A stretch of DNA of 64,000 bases from Takakia lepidozioides (lineage: Eukaryota > Streptophyta > Takakiopsida > Takakiales > Takakiaceae): the NCBI GenBank assembly GCA_030704615.1, contig CM060734.1, positions 18,042,001 to 18,106,000 on the forward strand. Reading direction: 5' to 3'. This document shows positions 55,063 through 64,000 of this stretch, piece after piece. Each line of letters begins with the position of its first letter. Position 1 is the first letter of the stretch. The notes under the pieces are model-generated. The model saw nothing but the letters and a program-made list of their open reading frames with translations. It did no database searches and was not told the origin of the DNA. The translations under genes and the position numbers were made by a program.

Positions 55063-55766
55063 ACAAGCTAAAATCTTGAGGAAAGGTGGCACTGGCCTAT
55101 CACATTCACCCCCCTCCCCAACCATCCTATCCAAACACCCTTTCCATTCTTCAGGCAGGAGAACCCTAGTACTTCATTCAAACATTTTTGAGATACTCAC
55201 CGAATTTTGGATCCTGACATTGGTTGAAGACACAGTAAAGGGAAGTTTTTCCCCCTTGTTTCCCTCCTGCCACACAGAAAACAGGTACATGAATCATGAG
55301 CTCAGGACTCCACAAAGCAAGGCCCTCTATTGCTTTGTTTATCCTCCTTCCCCTCCTCCTACAAGCATAGGAAATGAGTACAGCATTCCTTATCACTCCC
55401 TCATGCAAGGGTTTGAACAAGGGATAGCCCACATGCCTTGGCAAGGATGTCATTGGTCATTATTGCATCATTCTCGTAAGTCAGTAGCACATCTGTCAAC
55501 CGCTGATTCAGGAAAATATCTGAGGCCTGCACAACCCCAAACTGTTCGGCATTGTGCAATCAGTGACAACGCAAAAGAGCATCAAGGCTAAATGACAAGG
55601 ATCCACGCAGATTGCAAATTCTCCTGCAAATGGAAATTCGACTTGTCAAGCTCTTCTTTGTTCCAGACAGATGGCTTGCAACTTAGGTGCTGACACTAAA
55701 ATGGTCAATGGCTTTTAAAAAGGGCATTCAAACTTTCACCCATACACGATCACAGACAGGAATTAC
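55063..55766. other. Intergenic, nothing recognised
   Basis: Short frames only. If the sulfate-binding-protein pseudogene on the minus strand had further 3' exons they should lie here, but none could be identified. Confidence 0.45.
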
Positions 55767-58623
55767 CTCACGGGCATCACGTGGTAGCACTGGTACTTTC
55801 AAGAATACTTGTTCCAGAAAATCCGTGGCTTCCTTGTCACCTATTTCACCAAGCATGGTCTAGTGTCCATCATCATGACATAAAACTGAAAATAGAATGA
55901 ACAAAGACCTGTAATATCAACACAATTGGGAACTGCCAGCACCTTATGACCAACCCGTCCACTCCCTCATTGGCCTTGGAAGTTCCCCATCTGCCATGAA
56001 GGTTTCCCTCTCTCTATATTCCCATATTTATACTTGCATTGATGCATGTCCCCTTCCGCCAACTCTGCTTGTTGGAGGCCCCATTTGTTTCTTGATTTCC
56101 TTTGTCCCGTAAGCTCTTTGAGCTTCCCGGAGGTTATACACTTCCTTCCTTCCTTCCTTCCGTGGACGTTATAAAGTACCATTTCATTTCTACAGATAGA
56201 GACTGGTAGATGGGAAAACCTGCAACGGGAGGACCGCCTATGGCCAACATGCACCGGGCGCAACCAGGAAATTGAAACTGAAGAACACTTCTTTTTATTG
56301 CCCTCTCTACTATGAGATCCGAAGCATTGAGAAAGCAAAAATATCTTCAGACATAGAAGCAAGCTATCAAACTGCTGCAGAAACCTACTCACTTCCATTG
56401 TGAGCAACTACAGACCCCCACAGGCCAAAGAAGTTCCAGCGCGCAAACCGATCTATCAGTGCCAAGACACATGCAAGATTCATAAAGTAGAAACGGGGCC
56501 GAGTTTTTTCAGGCATATGCAGGCCTGGAGTCTTCGGATTGGCTGTTAGAACAGTAATGTCTTCGCGCATCAGATCATCCCAGCCCGTCACTTTCTTCAA
56601 ATTACCAGGCTGTGTCATTATGCACACCACTGATTCTGCATTCACTCCATTATTTGGCACCTGCACGTTGACACGTCAGATGAGGTCCCACTGCAATAGA
56701 GGGAGAGGAATACAAAAACCACACATCAAGCATGAAGTACAACCTCGCATCCATATGAGCATACGATCAACAGACTGCATGCCACCACTCATCAAGAACC
56801 TTTTAGAAAGCACAATGAAACATTAACTCAAATCGTATGTATACATCTCCTGAAAAGAAACTGAACTCATGAACTCTCAACTTCTTTGTCAGTTAAGTAT
56901 ACCCTGGTCTGCCAGTCAGAATTTATCAGTCCTGCTTCTTGGATCTTAATAATATCCAATGGCATGGCCAGCGCCACAATGTCTGCTGGGAGCCCATCAA
57001 TCACAGCCCTAGCCTGTGTCCCACTACCCCCTGTTGCACAACAATGGAAACAAGGTGCACATAAGTCAGAAGCCCCACACTACTATTGCATGTGTCATGC
57101 TAGTTCCAATTTGACCTGTCATTAAAGCAGAACTATTTTAAATGGAAAGATGTTTTCTCTCCAAATATCAGTTAGAGGAGTGACATTGTTGGCAGGCAGA
57201 AGGGGCAGAAGAAGAAACAATTAGAAACACCAAGCTGAAGAAACACATTGATCCAACAATATATCAGAGGAATGTCATGCTGCATGATATAAACAGACGA
57301 GCTATCACGGGAAAGGGTGCACACCAAAGCTGAGGCAAAACCGTACAGGCTGCCCTGTCTCCACCTCCCACTTTTCAGCAAATTGCCTTGTCAACTGGAT
57401 ACTCATAAGTTAGACATGGCCAAACATCACCAACCAAAACCACGTTCAGCACAGGAGCACAGTACTCATAAAAGCAAATGCCCTGAGTTGATAATATGCA
57501 TATGCTAGTGCTTGAATACAAGGGTATAATGGCCTTCACCTTGACATACTGCTGCCAAGAAAAGAGACAGGGAAAGGGGGGTCAGGAAACAGGAAGTGAG
57601 GGGGATGAAATGAAAGGGTACTTTATAACGCCGGATCTTATTACATTTATAACGTCCGACCTGTACACCAAATTCAACAGCAGCCTTGCACCAAAGCGGG
57701 AAGCGACAAACGAGGATCGGAGCAGCTGTGGCCGAGAGATCTGTTGGATGCTGAGAGACTGAGAGGAGGTGGCGGAATGTAGGCTAACCTTTTCATAGAC
57801 GAGCTTAGTAACTGCAAAGGACACAAGTGTGACTGTAATAGGTCTCTTCACTCGATTGTTGTTGCTTGCGGATACAGCAGGACTACCACCCGCATCAGAG
57901 CCCCCACCTCCACCACCGCCACCCCCCCAGCCACCACTTCCATAACCTACCTCCCCCAGGCCCAGAATAAGCCACTGCAGGTTGGAACGCAACCGCTGCT
58001 GTTGAAACTGCACTGGCACTGGCTATTTCCAACTTCAATGCAAATTTGAGGGGCCTTTGAATCTGTGCTTGGACGACAGTTAATGTCTCTGCCTCCTCTG
58101 CTGATTCTCCTACACAGCAATTGAAATAAATCCTGAAAACTTTCTGCACATTCAATTTCGCAGTTGGTGAATCGAATTACTGTTCCAAACATAAGAGAGA
58201 AAGAGAAATGAAATGAAATGGTATTTCAGAGAGTGGCCAAATCTAAGACAACTCATCAGCATTTGTCTTGTGCCTAGCCCATCTTTTAGTTCATAGATCA
58301 AATATGCCCGTGTGTGTCTATGTCGTCTGGGCCTTCCTTGGCTTACTAAAGATGTCATCAAATTTTGACCGTTTACTTAGTCGTTTCCCCTTTCCTCCCG
58401 AGAAACAATAAGAAGACAAAGAGAAGGGGTGGGGGAAAGGGATACCTGAAGTAAGGGCAGGTTTAACAAGCGACGAGAGAATGAGATGAGCACGAGCCAT
58501 GACTTTGGGCCTCTTCCCTTCCTGACGGCACAATGGAACTGTAAAGCTTTCTTGCCGAAGTCGATGCTGATTCGTTGTGCAGCAAAGGCCAACTGCTATA
58601 CTACGTACTGCACTCAAATCTAT
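55767..58623 (-). pseudogene. Nuclear sulfate-binding protein (ABC transporter, SbpA-like), broken
   Basis: Minus-strand exons with matching phases: 58623-58446 (transit-peptide-like start), 58109-57789 ('ITVTLVSFAVTKLVYEK' after a Gly run), 57030-56903 ('[20 protein letters not shown]', '[10 protein letters not shown]'), 56660-56525 ('VTGWDDLMREDITVLTANPK'), 56452-56412 ('ARWNFFGLWG') and 55859-55767 ('DKEATDFLEQVFLKVPVL'). These match bacterial and green-algal sulfate/thiosulfate-binding proteins ('GDWDDLV', 'NPKTSG.ARWNF', 'KNVPVL'), which feed sulfate to a chloroplast-envelope ABC importer. Defects: ATA where the start ATG is expected (58621-58623), a 1-bp insertion near 57954, a missing exon between 57789 and 57030, and GC in place of GT at one donor. 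The N-terminal extension is consistent with plastid targeting. Confidence 0.8.
56170..56330 (+). mobile_element. Retroelement tail fragment inside an intron of the sulfate-binding gene
   Basis: Plus-strand text reads 'LQIETGRWENLQREDRLWPT' and 'EIETEEHFFLLPSLL'. The pattern 'RIETGRW...R.C..C...IE.EEHFLL.CP' is a recurrent tail of LINE-like or captured repeat ORFs. One zinc-type Cys is changed and a stop follows. It lies opposite in strand to the host pseudogene. Confidence 0.4.
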
Positions 58624-59512
58624 GGAACTTTTTGTGTGTAACTAAACAACTCGAGCTGTAAAGTACAACCAACAGAAAGTGAGAATTCCTTCATACTGAC
58701 AGTTCCGACCTGAAAAACTCTCCATTGCGTCCCAGATCACCTGTGTAGTAGAAGGAAAACTCACTTCTCAACAGAGAATCTTGATCACAAGTTCTCAGGC
58801 AGGGCAATGATCTTGCCTCGGTTACTATTTCTCCTCCAACCTTTCGCGCTTACCCCATCCTCTCTATGACTTATATACAGTTAAGCATCCACATTGCGCG
58901 TGAGTGTTAATATCATTTTTCTGACAATGAGGACATTCACTTGGATGCAGAGACCCCGAGCCTTCAATGCCACAGGGTTTAAGGTTTAAGAAGAGCTCGG
59001 ATCGCTCTACCTACCTACCTTCCCGCAGGTCACGCCAGGTTGACATCAGTGTTGGACCGGTATATAGGTCTTGGGCGGGTATCAACTAGGGTAAGGGTAA
59101 TGGTACGAAGGATCATACCAGGCGGATACCTACAACGGCAAAACCCGGCAATACCATGGTGGGGTAGGATACATGGACTTCTAAAACCCTAGCGCAAAAC
59201 ATACAAGTCGGGTCTTCTTCCTCGCGCTACCACTCCAATACCATGCATGCGTCGGTTGAGGGAAGGATGCAAGGGCAGGGTCTAGGGTAGTTTGAGGTTA
59301 GGGATACTAACTACATATAGCGTTTTCAAGAGGGCACTTCAATGAGGATGAGTTACAAGATGCTAATATGTTTGAAGAGGAGTAGATGAAATGCAATTTG
59401 TTAGTTTCTGCTCTTAAAGAGTGATAGAGAAGAGTTAGGGGCCATTCGGGATATTTTTCAATATTGAAATGGCTGTTTGAGTAGTTGAAATCTTAATATG
59501 ATTTAAAGGGCT
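58624..59512. other. Intergenic, nothing recognised
   Basis: No coding signal. It includes the upstream region of the sulfate-binding pseudogene and the flank of the probable LTR at 59513. Confidence 0.45.
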
Positions 59513-60044
59513 TGTGAAACCAAGATTCTCGCCCGGTTATTCCTCTTCCTCTACCGGTATTGAGCTAACAAGGGGATGTGAGCTCGGCAAAGCGGACAAG
59601 CGAGGTAGGCAGGATCATAGGCAGAGGACTTAGAATCTAACGCGTATCCCCTCAGTACATCCCTTCACACACTATTCATCCAGCACATGCACACTCGTAC
59701 ACCAGAGATTATCACTTTGAACATACATCGCAGCCTAGATTTGCAGCTGACCTCCTTTTATAATCCATGGCTTAAGATTACATCATCACAAGATGGCATG
59801 TCCTGATTGGCCCACTAGATTACAGCCAGATTCCCATCCAGATAGGATGACACAAGCTAACTTAGAGATAGGGTAGCTGTTAACATAAGACAATCCTTAG
59901 TTTATAAATAGATCCGCCAACCTGTCTTCATCCCTACCTTTTCATAACGGTCTTTCATCTACGTTTGTCATCTCCGTTCATCCAGTGTCAAATAATAAGG
60001 TAGGTGGGAATCTAGTCTTTAATTATGTGAAACGTCCTGGCACA
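59513..60044 (-). repeat. Candidate 3' LTR of the dUTPase-bearing element
   Basis: On the minus strand it would start TGTGCCAGG and end TTTCACA, giving TGTG/CACA inverted ends. It lies downstream of the integrase and contains a good TATA-like box 'attataaaagg' at about 59754-59764. No polypurine tract was clear before it and no second LTR is in the window, so boundaries are provisional. Confidence 0.4.
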
Positions 60045-60311
60045 CAGAATGAGCGAGCTCCAGCGAGCTATCGAACCAAAGAGAATGCTCAAAGGAGAGC
60101 AGTGTTGCTCAAGATTGCACTGAGATGGGATGAAAAAACCTCCACAAGGAAAAAACCTTGCTCTGCAATGTAAGCGAAGGACAAAACCTTGCCAGGGAAA
60201 AACCCCATCTCATGCTTCGTGCAATCTGAGAACTACAAAAGAAGAAATCCAAGTGACTCAAATGTCAAAGCCAATCCAATCAAAACCAAAATGTCACCAC
60301 TAAAACTACTC

Positions 60312-61545
60312 CTACAGCTCGGAGGCTATGTCGAGGCGAGCCCACTTCTTGGGTGTCAAAACCACATGCCAATTCTCCACGTTGAGGCAGGTAAGATCAA
60401 ACTGCAGCTTGGAAGGGACAAGTTGAGAAACATGAACAGTCCCAGGGAGTTCCGCTGTAGATGGATGTTGTGGCAGAAGTCGATACTGGCGACCAGGCAA
60501 AATGGCATGAATCAAGTATGGCCCATCAATTCGCATTTTGGACTTGGTGATCTGCTTGCCAGGCTGCAAACGAACATAGACAGTTTGCCCTAGAGAAAAG
60601 TTTTCAGAATAAACCACTCTTCTATTGTAGTTCTTAGCATGTACTACCTGAGAAACATTAATGTTGTGTTTAGCAGTTTCAAGCAAGCGCAACGATGGGC
60701 AGTAAGATGGGTGAAAAAGTCTTCCCAGATCACAGGCTCCTCCACCTGTGTTTGTAAGACAGGAACATGAAGCAGCGTACGAGCTTTGCGACCATAGAGG
60801 AGCTCAAAAGGAGAATAGCGGGTACTAGCATGCACTAAGGTTCCATAAGCAAAAATGAGTATGGGTAAGGTGATATCCCACTCATCTGTCAGAGCACCAT
60901 TCTTTTCAAGGAGCTGGCACATGGTTTTGTTGAACCTTTCAGTGAGCCCATTGCACTGGGGGTTGTAAGGAGCCGTCAAGCGATGCTTGACATCAAGATT
61001 GAAACACACAACCTCCATCAACTAGTTACAAAACTCGGTACCCTGGTCAGTCAAAATTTCAAGGGGGCAGCCATGCCGCAACATGATTTCATCAAAGAAG
61101 AACTAAACCACCTCATTGTTGTCCTTGGCAACCAAAGGCCAGATCTCAACCTATTTAGACAGGTAGTCAGTAGCTACTCCAATGTAGCTATTGCCCTTAG
61201 TTGTAGTTTTGAGAGGTCCAACAAGGTCTAGACCAACCCTAGCAAACATTTATGTCACAGGGATTGGCTGAAGTTTAAGAGGAGCCACGCTCCTAGGCAG
61301 CAGGGTTTTGGATTTGCATGGAACGCACTTGGCAATGAAATCAGAGACATCCTTGGTGAGACCCTTCCAGTGATACTTTTCTTGAAGCCTCTTTATAGTT
61401 TTATCAACTCCAAGATGACCAGCATAGAGAAAACAATGATATGGTTCTAGTAATGAAGGGACGGAGCTTATAGTAGGGACCTCCACAGCACTCTCCTGCC
61501 CATGAATACAAACCATTTTGAGCAACTTACCTTCATGCTCCCTGT
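60312..61545 (-). pseudogene. Integrase of the dUTPase-bearing element
   Basis: The zinc domain ('HCFLYAGHLGVDKTIKRLQE', 'FIAKCVPCKSK') is followed by the core: D in 'VGLDLVGPLKT', D in 'EILTDQGTEF' and E in 'NGLTERFNKTMCQLLEK', so all three catalytic acids are present. In-frame stops at 61250, about 61182, about 61130 and 61022 lie where W or Q would fit. The C-terminal domain 'FSLGQTVYVRLQPG' to 'KWARLDIASEL' follows after a 1-base frame change near 60680. No chromodomain is seen. Confidence 0.8.
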
Positions 61546-62401
61546 GGGTAGGAAGATGATAGTTTACTTGCCTCTTAGTGTGGGAGGAGAGGCCCTGCAG
61601 ATGAGTGCCAGTGCTACATTTCTAGAAGAGGGCTTGATGTAGTCGATCTTCCATGTCTGCAAGTGGCATAGCCATACCCTGATGTTAGTATGAGCAAGTA
61701 TGGAGTGTCCGCCTCAGTGAACTCCATGTGATCATAAGCTCAACTAGGAAAAAAGGGCTGCTTGATGAACAGCAGACAAGACATTGTAAGCTTGCAAGCT
61801 GCAACACCCTATGGAGAGAAGACAACAAGAATCATGAGCAGAATCAAGAAGAGAAGGAGTAGAGATAGAGGAAGGGGAAGAACCTCATACCTGGAATGTA
61901 AACTCAGTGACAGGTCAGTACCCTAGAAAGCATTTAACCAACAGAGAAGGAAAGAAGATCCCACTCAGACATGAGATCAGGAGGTGCAAAAAGAACAGTT
62001 GCAAACAAAGCCAACAAGTCAGGACCATCGGAAGCAGAAGCAGGCTGGGAGGAAGCTATAGCTAGCAGGCGCTTAGCTAAATCATCAAGAGAGGTATAAG
62101 GTTCAGGAGACTTAATCTCGCCTCTAGTGAGAGCATCAGCGTTAGTGTTAGCTTTGCCCTTCTTGTATTGAATGTCATATTCAAACATCTGTAGCGTAAG
62201 GGACCAGAGAGCAAGACAACCAGATAACTCATGGGGTGTCTTCAAGGCCTTGAGCGGAAGATGATCAGTTTGAACTACAAAAGGACACCCATGTAAGTAC
62301 TGGCGAAAATGCTTAACTCCAAAAATCACAGCAAGTCCTTCTTTATCGGTAATACTGTAATTCTTTTCATGCTTATCAAGATGCCTAGAAGCATAGGCCA
62401 C
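61546..62401 (-). pseudogene. RNase H and linker of the dUTPase-bearing element
   Basis: 'VAYASRHLDKHEKNYSITDK', 'FGVKHFRQYLHGCPFVVQTD', 'KTPHELSGCLALWSLTLQ' and 'KGKANTNADALTRGE' form a full gypsy RNase H (62401-62080) that reads in frame from RT through one TGA at 62411. The linker to integrase (61930-61546) has stops in every frame and no recognisable domain. Confidence 0.75.
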
Positions 62402-62410
62402 AACATGCTC

Positions 62411-64000
62411 TCAACCTTCTCGCTTTTGACACAAGATGGCAGAGACAGCCAGGTCAGAAGCATCTGTCTGCAGGATGAAGGGCTGGGAAAAATCGGGAAA
62501 AACCAGAATGGGTGCACTAGTAAGAGATTCAAAGGTAGAGACTTGAGACTTACCCCAAATGAAACGAACGTCCTTGCATAATAACTGAGTGAGTGTAGCA
62601 GCAATGTTAGCGAAGTGCTTAATGAACCTACGGTAGTAAGAAGCTAACCCAAGAAAGGCACGGATACAATTCTTGTCGCAAGGAGTGGGATATTCCCAGA
62701 CAGCTCGAACTTTGGCTAGGTCAGGACTAATGCCAACAGCAGAGAGGAGATGACCAAGGAAGTGGAGCTCGGTCATGCAAAAGTCACACTTTTTGGCCAT
62801 GACTTTGAGTCTAGCACCTCGTAATCTGCAGAGCACCTGCTTAAGATCGAGCATGTGCGGTTCAAAGTCAGTAGAATACACATTGATATCATCAACATAT
62901 ACTAAAGCACATTCCCATCGTAAGTTACCAAGCACAACGTCCATGAGGCGCTGAAAGGTGGCAGTAGCATTGCAAAGGCCAAATGGCATAGTCTCAAATT
63001 GAAAAAAACCCATTTTGCAAGTAAAAGCTGTCTTTTCCTTAGCAGAGTCAGTGAGAGGTACTTGCCAAAACCCTGCAGCGAGATCCAAGGATGAAAACAA
63101 GGTAGCACCATTGAGCTGATCCAAGGTGTCATTTATGCGAGGCAAAGGATAAACATCATTTTCAGTGAGAGCATTGAGGCGGCAAAAATCAACACAAAAG
63201 CGGGTTGTACCATCCTTCTTGGCCACCAATACAATGGGGCTGGCCCATGGAGAGATAGAGAGCTTAATTATCCCTGCATCCAGCATCTTGGTCAGTTCTT
63301 CTTGCATGACAGTTCGCTCTTTGATACTTTCCCAGTAGGCATATTGTTTAACAGGACCTCCCTCAGTCACAATATCATGTTTGAGAACATCTGTCCTGCC
63401 CAGGTCATGGGAGCCAGCGCTAAAGACATCAAGATGTTCACGGAGGACAGTGTACAGGCGAGTTTTTTCATCCTCGGTGAGGCTGGGACCTATCCTAACC
63501 TCATGCAAGATGCGATCAAGATGAGCAGCTTGTTCAGTGGTGAGAGGGCTAACCTTGGGAGCGGCTGCTGACTGGGCCAGGAGAACTAAGTGATGAACGG
63601 GGTCATCAATCAGGCCAATATCACTGAAATTCAAGGCATGTTGTACCTCACCTAGTGCTGCCAAGGGAGCAGCAGTGATTCGGGCCAGGACCTGCCCTTT
63701 GCGAATGGTGATGGGTATGCACTCAGGATTAGCCACTAGTATGCGCAGCTCACCTTGAAAACCCCAATCCAAGACGCCAGAAGCAATGAGACAATGCTTT
63801 GAAAGCATTAGGCGTTGCCATCCTTCCACCTCAAGATAAGTGCCTTGGGGACATAGAAAGGTTAAGCCAAGGGAAACAATCCGTTGAGAAAAAGCAGGAA
63901 TAACAAAGTCTTCAGGGGTACGAAGGAGAGTAGTGTTCCTTGGGATGGTACCAGATACAAGGGAATCTGCCATTGGTAAACGCTCGGAGGAGCAGTCTTG
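62411..64000 (-). CDS. Polyprotein part: dUTPase-like domain followed by reverse transcriptase
   Basis: One open frame runs from the window edge to 62411. Codons at about 63920-63660 encode a dUTPase-like fold: 'FVIPAFSQRIVSLGLTFLCP', 'GTYLEVEG', 'SKHCLIASGVLDWGFQGELR' and 'ITIRKGQVLARI'. These follow the order of trimeric dUTPase motifs (the 'GVLD..F.GE' equals motif 3, with the catalytic Asp kept). The Arg-Ser-Gly of motif 2 is missing and no Gly-rich motif 5 is visible, so catalysis is doubtful. RT follows with 'LVAKKDGTTRFCVDFCRLN', 'LDLAAGFWQVPL', 'MPFGLCNATATFQ' and 'YVDDINVYS' (near 62884-62901). dUTPases lower dUTP and so limit uracil in new DNA. Confidence 0.82.
   Translation of the reverse strand, partial: QDCSSERLPMADSLVSGTIPRNTTLLRTPEDFVIPAFSQRIVSLGLTFLCPQGTYLEVEGWQRLMLSKHCLIASGVLDWGFQGELRILVANPECIPITIRKGQVLARITAAPLAALGEVQHALNFSDIGLIDDPVHHLVLLAQSAAAPKVSPLTTEQAAHLDRILHEVRIGPSLTEDEKTRLYTVLREHLDVFSAGSHDLGRTDVLKHDIVTEGGPVKQYAYWESIKERTVMQEELTKMLDAGIIKLSISPWASPIVLVAKKDGTTRFCVDFCRLNALTENDVYPLPRINDTLDQLNGATLFSSLDLAAGFWQVPLTDSAKEKTAFTCKMGFFQFETMPFGLCNATATFQRLMDVVLGNLRWECALVYVDDINVYSTDFEPHMLDLKQVLCRLRGARLKVMAKKCDFCMTELHFLGHLLSAVGISPDLAKVRAVWEYPTPCDKNCIRAFLGLASYYRRFIKHFANIAATLTQLLCKDVRFIWGKSQVSTFESLTSAPILVFPDFSQPFILQTDASDLAVSAILCQKREG

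Larger units (their letters stand above)
60312..64000 (-). mobile_element. Ty3/gypsy element with dUTPase-like domain (runs off right edge)
   Basis: Read from 64000 down the minus strand: dUTPase-like segment, reverse transcriptase, RNase H, integrase, ending with a TAG at 60312. The RT has YVDD and 'MPFGLCNATATFQRLMDVV'; the integrase keeps H-H-C-C and D-D-E. A few stops and frame breaks (62411, 61250, about 61180, 61130, 61022, about 60680) show decay but the copy is younger-looking than the others. The gag and 5' LTR are outside the window. Confidence 0.85.

Noticed and set aside
55178-55453. Minus-strand ORF as the last exon of the sulfate-binding gene
   Set aside because: The text shows none of the expected C-terminal sequence (such as the GIGDVL..WENE region), so it was not included.

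Overview
The window looks like nuclear DNA of a land plant, most likely a fern or another seed-free vascular plant with a large genome. This rests on spliceosomal introns, PLS-type pentatricopeptide repeat (PPR) fragments full of 'DMYAKCG' and 'VVSWSAM' motifs, plant-specific host genes (a B3-domain protein and an eIF-related protein), a nuclear sulfate-binding-protein gene of the algal/bryophyte kind, and a load of decayed LTR retrotransposons. Species was inferred by recall of protein style only; no search was run.

Layout. 1-3131: minus-strand PPR pseudogenes with internally amplified modules. 3430-8822: a decayed Ty3/gypsy element whose pol frame carries a C5-cytosine DNA methyltransferase upstream of reverse transcriptase and a PHD finger after integrase; this is the most notable system here. 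8823-11451: gene-poor DNA with a 39-bp minisatellite, a 127-bp duplication and a fragment with a 'GDIHPNPGP' motif. 11452-19681: a 5'-truncated Athila/Tat-like gypsy element on the minus strand with a long extra ORF after integrase. 20700-22600: a xanthine dehydrogenase pseudogene that keeps its introns. 24281-30213: the one apparently intact host gene, a seven-exon, 1189-residue eIF-related protein on the minus strand. 31400-36000: small repeats (SINE, foldback MITEs, tandem duplications, a 460-bp hairpin). 37000-39260: a second PPR pseudogene and unrecognised membrane-protein-like fragments. 40656-45312: a B3-domain gene split by a 3.4-kb block with inverted 200-bp ends that contains gag pieces. 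47041-55062: a second, scrambled Athila/Tat-like copy. 55767-58623: a sulfate-binding-protein pseudogene on the minus strand. 59513-64000: a third gypsy type on the minus strand, running off the right edge, with a dUTPase-like domain before reverse transcriptase.

How the parts relate. Almost all coding potential belongs to retrotransposons or to broken host genes. The in-frame stops in the methyltransferase element can all be explained by C-to-T or G-to-A changes, as expected from decay of methylated DNA. The two Athila/Tat-like copies share protease, reverse transcriptase, RNase H, integrase, post-integrase ORF and LTR, so each helps to interpret the other. Only the eIF-related gene, and perhaps part of the B3 gene, look like candidates for present host function.
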